From the NCBI GenBank assembly GCA_023614405.1, contig CM042684.1, forward strand, positions 469,845,650-469,909,649: 64,000 bases of DNA, written 5' to 3'. The translations under genes were made by a program, and so were the position numbers. The stretch's first letter is position 1; each line of letters starts with the position of its first letter. The notes beneath the pieces are model-generated. The model searched no databases, was not told where the DNA came from, and was given only the letters and a program-made list of their open reading frames with translations. This DNA comes from Avena insularis. Taxonomy: Eukaryota; Streptophyta; Magnoliopsida; Poales; Poaceae. Of the stretch, positions 56,475-64,000 are shown in pieces.

Positions 56475-57354
56475 GATAGTAATTGCTTGGAGAAAGTAAA
56501 TAGAAAACAATAAATAGTAGATTATAGATTGATGGTAAAAGAATGGACCGGGGTCCATAGTTCACAAGAGGTGATTCTCCTTAAGATAGATGACATGTTG
56601 GGTGAACAAATTACAGCGGGGCAATTGACAAACATCGAGAAAGCATACATGCATATACTAATCATCTTGACTCCTATGAAATTTGGTTGGGCATTACAAC
56701 ATTATACATAGACCGTAATCCAACTACATCTATGACTAATAATCCACCTTCAGGTTATCATCCGAACCCCCTCCAGTATTAAGTTGCAAGCAACAGATAA
56801 TTGCATTAAGCAAAGTGTGTAAAGTGAATAATACAATTGTTCTATGAACAAAGGATTGATGTTTTATCCCTAGTAGCAACAACACATCTAGTACCTTAGA
56901 GATTTCTGTCACTTTCCCAGATTCCAAGAGGCATGAACCCACTATCGAACATAAATACTTCCTCTTGGAGTTGCTAGCATCTACTCGGCCAAGATAGCTA
57001 CTAACAACGGAAAGCATGCAAGATTACAAATAACAAAGACATGATAGAATCAATAATCAATCTGAAATAGCATCTCAATATCCATTGGATCCCCGGAAAC
57101 ACAACATGCAAAATTACAAATAGATGATCTTGATCATGAACGGAGCTCACGAGATCTAAAGATGGTAGCACAAAGGAGAAGAACCAACCATCTAGCTACT
57201 ACATGGACCCGTAGTCCAAGGATGAACTACTCACGCATCACACCGGAGGCAGGCATGGTGATGAAGAAGGCCTCCAGGGTGATCTATCCCCTCCAGTAGG
57301 GTGCCGAGAAGAGCTTTAGATCCCTCCCGATCTAGGGATGGAGATGGCGGCGGC

Positions 57355-58961
57355 TGATGGCTCAATGCATGGCGCCCAGAAAAATGCTTGATGGCGGTGT
57401 TGATGTAGAGCTCATTGGGAACCCCAAGAGGAAGGTATGATGAGCACAGCAGAAAGTTTCCCTCAGTTATGAAACCAAGGTAATCGAACCAGTAGGAGCA
57501 AGGAAACACCCCAAAGGTGTCACTAGCTGAGCTTTGGCAGGGCGCACTACCGGTGCTAGTAGCAAAGTGGAGACCTGCACAACACAACCACAGAACTTTG
57601 TCCCCAACTTGCGATGAGGTTGTCAATCTCACCGTGTTTTGCGGAAAACAAAGGATTAAACGTATCGAATGGAAAGAAGCAAAAGTTTGCAGAAAGTAAA
57701 CACAAAGCAGTAAACAGTTGTAGATTGTATGTAAAGAAAAGAGGACCGGGATCCATAGTTCACTAGAGTGGCTCTCCTTAAGATAGATAACATGCTGGGT
57801 GAACAAATTACAGCGGGGCAATTGACAAACACCGAGAAAGCAATACATGCATATACTAATCATCTTGACTCCTTTGAGACTTGATTGGGCATTACAACAT
57901 TATACATAGACCGCCATCCAACTGCATCTATGACTAATAATCCACCTTTAGGTTATCATCCGAACCCCCTCCAGTATTAAGTTGCAAGCAACAGATTATT
58001 GCTTTACGAACTGCGTGTAAAGTAAACAATATGATTGTTCTATGAACAAAGGATTGTTGTTTTCTCCCTAGTAGCAACAGCACATCTAGTACCTTAGAGA
58101 TTTCTGTCACTTCCCCAGATTACCAAAGGCATGAACCCACTATGGAGCATAAATACTAACTCTTGGAGTTGCTAGCATTTACTTGGCCAAGATAGCTACT
58201 AACAACGGAAAGCATGCAAGATCACAAATAACAAAGACATGATAGAATCAATAATCAATCTGAAATAGCATCTCAATATCCATCGGATCCCCGCAAACAC
58301 AACATGCAGAATTACAAATAGATGATCTTGATCATGAACGGAGCTCACAAGATCTATACATGAAAGCACAAAGGAGGAGAACCAGCCATCTAGCTACTAC
58401 ATGGATCCGTAGTCCAAGGATGAACTACTCACGCATCACACCGGAGGCTTGCATGGTGATGAAGAAGGCCTGTGGTGAATTCCCTCTCCAAACAGGTGCC
58501 GGGAAGAGCTTCAGATCCCTCTCGATCTAGGTATGGAGATGACGGCAGCTACAGACTCTTTCGTGGATTTTTGATCGGGCACTTAGGGTTTTCGTACCGA
58601 GGGCATCTCATAGGCGGAAGGGGAGGCCGAGGGGGTGCCTGGGCTGGCCACACCACCCTCTAGCGCGGGCCAGGTGGTGTGGCCGCCCTCTGGCCCCTCT
58701 CTGTCTCGTATTATGGCACTTGACGAGTTCCGAAAAAATAGGCACTTTGGTTTTTGTCACGTCCAATTCTGAGAATATTCATTTTCTGACTTTCCTGGAA
58801 CCAAAAATAGCAGAAAACAGGCAGCTGCCACTGTGGCTCTTGTTAATAGGTTAGTCGAAGAAATCATATGAAAAGTACTCCAAAGTTGGAACAAAACACA
58901 AGAACGTGAATAAAACCAAGCATGGAACATCAAAAATTATAGATACATTTGCAATGTATCA
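57355..58961 (-). mobile_element. Solo LTR J (same subfamily as B)
   Basis: 1607 bp, TGATGGCTCAATGCATG to ...TTTGCAATGTATCA, with GCGGC at 57350-57354 and 58962-58966, in LTR K. It carries the same absorbed GGCGCCCAGAAAAATGCTTG as B, so it is the same subfamily. Confidence 0.93.
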
Positions 58962-59395
58962 GCGGCTATAGACTCTTTAATGGAATTTTGATCGGGTACT
59001 TAGGGTTTCTGCATCGGAGGCTTCTTATAGGCGAAAGTGCAAGGTTGGTGGAGTTCCAGGGGCCCACACCACCTGGTGGCGTGGCTAGGGCTGGCCGTTC
59101 CACCACCAGGTGTGGCCGGCCTAGCTCCCCTCTTCGTCTCCCCTCCGGACTCCGTGTTCCTTCTGGTGAAATATTGACTTGGGATTTTGTCCGGTCCAAT
59201 TCCGAGAATGTTTCCTTACTAGCTTTTCTGAAACCAAAAACAGCAGAAAACAGGCAACTGGCACTCTGGCATCTTGTTACTAGGTTAGTCCCAGAAAGTG
59301 TATAAAAATACTCCAAAGTGTGGATAAAACATAAGAAAGTAGATATAAAACAAGCATGGAACATCAAAAATTATAGATACGTTTGCAACGTATCA

Positions 59396-62149
59396 ACATC
59401 CCCAAGGTTAACTCCTGCTCGTCCTCGAGTAGGAAAGTGATAAAAAAGAAAAGAATAATTTTTTAGGTGACATGCACCATCATAATCTTGATCAAAGTAT
59501 TTGTAGAACATTGATAGCTGGGATCATAGTACTTTAACATAGCATGAAAGATATAGTTCTAACAATAAGACATAGCAACTATGTTGTAACATGAAAAGGT
59601 ACAAACAAAAGATTCATTAATAACAATGATTTGAAAGACGTTTGTTTGTTTCACATATAGAAAACATAATAAGAATGGTATTCAGCTTGTTCCTCATAGT
59701 GTAGCAAAACATAAATGCATAGGACACCTTCAAAGTTCATAAGGGTGACTAGATACAAATAGTTTAAGAACAAGTAATATCAAAGTTATGAATCAATCAA
59801 CAAGTCTTTGGACAATGAACATTAAACTAAGAATGGCCACTATGCTCTCTCAATAGGTGCATAAAGATAGAAGATGGAGACTCAACATAAAAGTAAAAGA
59901 AAGGCCTTCATAGAAGGAAGCAGGGATTCAAGTCTCATAAAGTGCTTCCAAAAATTATGGTACTTATTAGCTTTCAGCTCTCATTGCCCCTATCATAAGC
60001 ATCTTGAAGTGATTAAGGTTAAAGTGAACAAACTATGGAGTATATGCTTAACAAAGTATAAGTTGGCAATCTCATGTCCCTTGAATACGAGGGCCGCTCT
60101 TCATGCTACTCAAGTTTAGTTACCGGTAAGTTCTTGTCGTAGTAAGTATATGTGTATCATAGAGAACCGCCAACGGGGTACCCCTTGCACATGATACAGG
60201 AGCTATCCCATAATTAAATGACAAGGCAAGCAGACAATAAGCATCTCAGCAATCTTCTTATTTACCATGGGAAAATGGTGCTTTTTCTCTTTCCTCTTTT
60301 CTCATTTTTTTTTCTTTTTCTCAATCTCTATCTCTTTTTTATAAGAAGAATGCTTCATAGATTGCTCACTATGGTGATGCTGCAAGTTTCCACCATGATT
60401 AGGCATGGCTTAGGCTAGCGGCCCAGGCGTTTCTCTAACACACATACATAACTCCATGGACTTACAAGCTCCCCTTTCATTTCACACCGATGACATCCAT
60501 AAACAAAAGAGCATGATAGCAACTGGGTATAATGTACAAGTGCAATGTTGAAAGTGTTCCCCATGGCAGCATGGTTCTGCTAATCCCCAACGTATAAGTG
60601 CAAGCATATACAACATAGATGACACAATGGTTCAAGTTTATTAGGGGCAAGAAAACTAAAGTGTGCCATCAAGTTTGTGAGAGCTTTAATCACTAATTTT
60701 CACATAACAAGTTTAATTCAGAAGGTAGATAAAACATGAATATACTTGGAATAGCAAATGCTAATAGGTAGGTATGGTGGACTCTTTGGATTAACTTGGT
60801 TTTATTTGGAGTTGGATGCATGAGTGGAACTCATACTTGGTATGGAGGCTAGCAAAAGACTGGGAGCGACCAACTAAGAGAGCAATAATGGCCATAATCA
60901 TGCAAAGCGACAAAACATCGTTAATTAAAGCATAAAGTGATATTACAAGTCGAAAACTAAATGATCATAGAGGCTATGGTAACTTGGTATAGTCTTAACA
61001 TGGTGTGAGCATGCACCAAGTCAACCCAAATAAAGCATTTAAAGGAGAATACCACAATATTATACTTTTATATGCTAAAACAACACATGATTCTTTCAAG
61101 GCACATTAAGCAATCTCAATTGTTTATAACATGTCATGCTACAGAAAAAATTACCAAGCATAAAGCCAAAACAATATCAAGCATGACATGATAAAGTTTA
61201 GGCCACAGTCAAAAACAAGCTCCTTTTTACCACTTAATCATGAACTTTCCTACTCTTTTCTAATCCAAATCAACTTTATTTTAAAACTAATGCATGAATG
61301 AGGGGGGTCCAACCAATTTATTCAAGGAAACAAAAACTAAAAACGAAAACAATGACGCTCCAAGAACAACACAATTGTGCATGAAACAATAAAAATAAAG
61401 TGTTTGGAAGAATCCTAAAATTTTTATTGATGAAGAAGGGGATGCCTTGGGCATCCCCAAGCTTTGACGCTCGTACTTCTTGAATATTTCTTGGGGTGAC
61501 ACGGGTGGCATCCCCAAGCTTGAGCTTTTGTCCATACTTCATCTTATCACATTACTCTTCCCTACACTTTAAAATCTCCTTCATACAAAACTTCACGCAA
61601 TCTTCATTAGCAACATTAGCGCATTCAAGATAATAAGTCTTTTTGGTTAAGTTCCAACATAAGTAAAACTTCCATTAAAACAAAAGCTACTGTAGAACTT
61701 CCTTTAAAAAGTTCAAATGATCAAAGAGACTCAAAGAGAAAGAGATTAAGAGGCAAATGCAAATAATGGCAGAAATCTGTCAAAACAGACCAGCAGGTAA
61801 AAACCAATTTTTCCGAAGACCTTATGTTGCTCAAATCGAAAAGTGTTGAACTAACGAAAGTTGGATAACAACCTGGGAAAGAAGCACAAACAATTACAGC
61901 TTAAACCAACGTACAGAGATTTTCATGAATTTTTACAGCGAAGCACATATGTTTCGGGACAGCAACTTTACCAAGCATTACTTCTCTCTCATTAGAGGTT
62001 ACGCTTGGCACAAAAACCACACAAAAATGATAAGGAGAGGTTATTACAGAGGCAATAACTTCCAAAACTCAACTAAAACTTTTGGGTTATCTCCCAATAA
62101 GTATTTTTCTTTAACGCCTTTAAGTGAGGCATAAGAAGCAAGAAAAGAA
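59396..62149 (-). other. Internal spacer of G
   Basis: Starts with the polypurine complement ACATCCCCAAGG (G instead of the usual C, shared with the array copy). No coding. It contains the site ACCGC|CAACGG at 60170/60171 that is filled by F in the array copy, and the hairpin at 61438-61458. Confidence 0.85.
61438..61458 (-). other. Conserved spacer hairpin (G copy)
   Basis: GGGGATGCC-TTG-GGCATCCCC, identical to the B copy. Confidence 0.8.
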
Positions 62150-62636
62150 TCAAGTATTCTCAAATGAAGAAGCATTAAGAGCAAATTTTGTTTCAATAGG
62201 AGAGGCAAAAGGAATCTTCTCTCTCTTCTTAGGGAAGTGTTCTATACCTTTATTGAGTGAAAATTGATATCTAATGGTACCTTCTTTCATATCAATAATG
62301 GCACCAACAATTCTAAGAAAAGGTCTTCCCAAAGTAATAGGGCAAGAAGCATTACATTCAACATCCAAAACATAGAAATCAACGGGTACACATGCATTGT
62401 TAACCATAATAAGAACATCATTAATACTCCCATGAGTTTCTTTTTAGCATTATAATCAAGTGGTACATTTAAATAACAATCTTCCAATGGTGGCAAATCA
62501 AGCATTTCATAAATCTTTCTAGGCATAATATAAACACTACTATCAATATCACATAAAGTTTTGAGATCAAAATCATTCACTTTCATATTAATGATGGGTT
62601 TCCAACCATCTTCTAATTTCATAGGAATAGAAGCTT
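62150..62636 (-). pseudogene. Gag-protease fragment of G (protease-like end only)
   Basis: Minus-strand codons for the retropepsin-like region ('CDIDSS', 'LGRPFL', 'GIEHFPKKREKI'), about 97% identical to the array copy. A one-base deletion near 62431 splits the frame. The N-terminal gag is missing because G is cut at 62636, after ...ATAGAAGCTT. Confidence 0.85.
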
Positions 62637-62763
62637 CAAATTCGACCTACACTTAGTGAGCCAAAAAAAGATAAAATTAGGGTGTGAATAGTGTGAACTG
62701 ACACTATTCACAGTAGAGTTTATCTTTTTGTTTGTCTATGTGTAGATCAAATTTAGAGCCGAA
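62637..62763. repeat. Foldback element, MITE-like hairpin
   Basis: The inverted repeat has outer arms 62638-62652 and 62740-62754 (2 mismatches in 15), a middle AAAAGATAAA/TTTATCTTTT pair, and a perfect inner stem of 12 bp (62683-62694 with 62701-62712) around the 6-nt loop GAACTG. Overall a 117-nt hairpin. Its left edge coincides with the breakpoint of G. It lies downstream of the transporter gene and may be part of its 3' region. No target duplication could be defined. Confidence 0.7.
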
Positions 62764-63074
62764 ATTTCTTGGAGTTGTAGATACAGTAGGTGTGTTGTAT
62801 ATTAATTCCATAATTTTTCGTAATTTCTAAAAAGAATTTTTATGAGCTGATCCTACGATCTCATTTAATCTAGAGATCCTATACAAGTCTTGCTCATATA
62901 TAGTCCTAGTTTACAGAGCGAGGCTTTACAAAATATTCCCTGAGGCCTAAAGACATGACCTATATATAAATTTTAGTTAAATGTCAATGCCTTCTGAATT
63001 TGACCAGCAGTGTAATAAATTTTATGAGCTTGTGAATCGAAGTGTTCTTTTTTCCTTTTGCACCATGACCACCA
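62764..63074 (-). other. 3' flank / likely 3' UTR of the transporter gene
   Basis: AT-rich, unique sequence directly after the stop codon. No ORF, no clear AATAAA on the minus strand. Probably 3' UTR and downstream DNA. Confidence 0.5.
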
Positions 63075-63284
63075 TCAGTTCATATCACGGCCCTTGGTCT
63101 CAACAGGGAAGAGCATGCAAGCAATTGCAGCGAGGCATAACACCACCCCAAACACAACGATGGCTTCCATCTGATGGCAGCTTCGCAGCATCCCAACAGC
63201 TACAAGGGGACAAACAATCCCACCGATTTTGCCAACTGCGGTTGCAAGTCCAACACCAGTCGAGCGTACTGATGTTGGATATAC
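63075..63284 (-). CDS. MFS transporter, terminal exon (organic cation/carnitine transporter 7-like)
   Basis: After a clear acceptor (TCTTTTCTAG|GTA) 69 codons run to TGA at 63075-63077. They begin 'VYPTSVRSTGVGLATAVGKIGG', the conserved 'YPT..R..G.G......R/K.GG' loop before the penultimate helix of plant OCT7/NiaP-type major-facilitator transporters. The rest gives two membrane helices (about residues 21-34 and 40-60) with 'CPLVAVG..RSCHQ' between, and the 'PVETKGRD' tail typical of sugar/cation MFS proteins. Such proteins move organic cations, carnitine or nicotinate across membranes; the substrate here is unknown. Upstream exons are beyond the right edge. The frame is intact with normal codon use, so this looks like a living gene. 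Confidence 0.82.
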   Translation of the reverse strand, partial: VYPTSVRSTGVGLATAVGKIGGIVCPLVAVGMLRSCHQMEAIVVFGVVLCLAAIACMLFPVETKGRDMN

Positions 63285-64000
63285 CTAGAAAAGACAAGAA
63301 AACAAATTCGCTCATAAAAAGGACACAGCTTCAAAAAATTAAAAATATATACTGCAACTTCTTCAGATAAAAACTGCTACACCGATTGTTGTATCACAGA
63401 AACATTCTTGTCAAAAACTTCCTCAGCTAACAAAATTGAGCACTTAGCGTAGCCAAAACACTAAGTGGGCAGAACACATGAGAAAACTTCCTTGGCTAAT
63501 TATCGTCTGCAGAGTGGACCAAAATCACAGACTTCATTTAGCAGGATATCCGTTTTGTTCACGCAAGTGCTTCATGAAAACACAAATGGACACTTCAAGA
63601 TTCCAATGGTTTATAGTTAATACTGTACTAGTCCATGCCATATTTAATTTAGGAAATTGGAAGAAAAAGCACCGCAGTGATTGTAACTTGAAGACGTGAA
63701 TTGATTTGGAATACTTTCTCCTACATGGATTCATACTATCATGGTATGCCTACAGTCAGGATCTTGTATTTCTGTTTTGAGCCCACCAACGTTAAACCTA
63801 TCCAATGCTAGATATGGAAGTTCAAATTTCTGCGATGAACACCTTCTAACCAATAATAAACTCCAGATTTGCAGATAAAGATGAATGAAATTCAAATTGG
63901 ATGCTCTAGCTAGGAAAATGTTCACGTCCTCATGCTTATATTAGAGTGCCAGCCTTCTAGAAAGACTCTTCTGTGATGTAACTCAATGCAAAAGAATCAC
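63285..64000 (-). other. Intron upstream of the transporter terminal exon
   Basis: At least 716 bp of AT-rich sequence with no MFS-like codons in any frame. Read as part of the last intron of the transporter gene. Confidence 0.55.

Larger units (their letters stand above)
28938..59395 (-). repeat. 3' LTR K of element G, split into four pieces
   Basis: Pieces 28938-29135, 48189-48243, 56480-57354 and 58967-59395 join exactly through target duplications GTTGT, GATAG and GCGGC into one LTR of about 1557 bp, the family length. It starts TGCTTTCTCAATATG and ends ...CAACGTATCA. The reconstruction is firm because each joint matches uninterrupted LTRs of the same family in this window. Confidence 0.9.
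28938..62636 (-). mobile_element. Element G: truncated Athila/Sabrina-like Gypsy element hosting the nest
   Basis: Minus-strand element. Its 3' LTR (K) is 28938-59395 with three insertions in it; the internal region is 59396-62636 and ends abruptly inside gag-protease. 5' LTR and primer site are lost. Without the nested elements about 4.8 kb of G remain. The long non-coding stretch between gag-protease and LTR (59396-62149) and the conserved 21-bp hairpin (61438-61458) match element B. It is the uninterrupted reference for the array copy in E. Confidence 0.85.

Noticed and set aside
60218..60418. Short frames with T-rich runs near 43490, 50750 and 60290
   Set aside because: Pyrimidine-rich low-complexity part of the Gypsy spacer, repeated in every copy with differing lengths; not coding.
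62646..62650. CCTAC, equal to the bases before 27650, as a right target duplication for the outermost LTR
   Set aside because: It lies 10 bp past the real breakpoint, within the hairpin arm and with no LTR end beside it; a 5-base match is expected by chance.
1..64000. CRISPR arrays, bacterial operons, ribosomal RNA
   Set aside because: None seen; introns, LTR families and TATA-type promoters point to a plant nuclear genome.

Overview
This window is nuclear DNA of a grass, most likely a pooid (wheat/barley/oat/ryegrass group). The evidence is Copia elements with initiator-Met primer sites and LTRs starting TGTTGGA-/TGAAGG-ATATGCCC (the BARE/Angela/WIS style), and Gypsy elements of Athila/Sabrina style with LTRs starting TGATACRTTGCAA and an Asp-tRNA primer site. 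No species can be named from the sequence alone. About 97% of the 64 kb is nested LTR retrotransposon. Two pieces of host gene are visible, both on the minus strand.

Region 1 (1-27649) is one host gene split by two Copia insertions. Exon 1 is 27487-27593, an intron is 27100-27486, and exon 2 starts at 27099. Exon 2 is cut by element L (10063-26701, target duplication AGAAC), continues at 9955-10062, is cut again by element P (52-9949, target duplication CATCT), and resumes at 1-51. With both elements and one copy of each duplication left out, the frame stays open across both cuts apart from one TAG. The protein starts like the PB1-like N-terminal domain proteins linked to MULE transposases. 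P is gag-only, and a foreign solo LTR (1290-2950) sits in its 5' LTR. L has young, similar LTRs but decayed pol. Q (15389-23703, opposite strand, GCAAC) is inserted in L. Q belongs to the same LTR family but still carries a recognisable gag-pol with a few stops and frameshifts, so L and Q look like a non-autonomous/autonomous pair.

Region 2 (27650-62636) is a nest of Gypsy elements, mostly on the minus strand and up to five levels deep. A truncated LTR (27650-28937) is followed by the 3' LTR 'K' of element G (28938-59395). K contains three independent insertions: solo LTR D (29136-48183, GTTGT), full-length element B (48244-56474, GATAG) and solo LTR J (57355-58961, GCGGC). D contains E (30152-47644, GCATC), a different, long-LTR family. 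Inside E lies a truncated LTR-internal-LTR-internal array of the K/G/B family (31673-44687), and inside that is a plus-strand relative, F (32677 to about 38076). These elements encode only gag plus a protease-like segment (B, G and the array copy) or an unrelated 267-residue acidic/hydrophobic ORF (F). None has reverse transcriptase or integrase, so all would depend on an outside partner.

Region 3 (62637-64000) is host DNA again: a 117-nt hairpin exactly at the breakpoint of G, then the last coding exon (63075-63284, minus) of a major-facilitator transporter resembling plant organic cation/carnitine transporter 7 (NiaP-like).

The most interesting signals are the reconstructable split gene; duplication of the primer-binding site in F together with LTRs in B and J that contain a PBS-adjacent copy; elements sharing one non-coding backbone but carrying different ORFs; a probable gene-conversion tract between two LTRs 9 kb apart; and a nested insertion whose 3' end was lost by a 4-bp microhomology deletion, readable because an empty-site copy is present.
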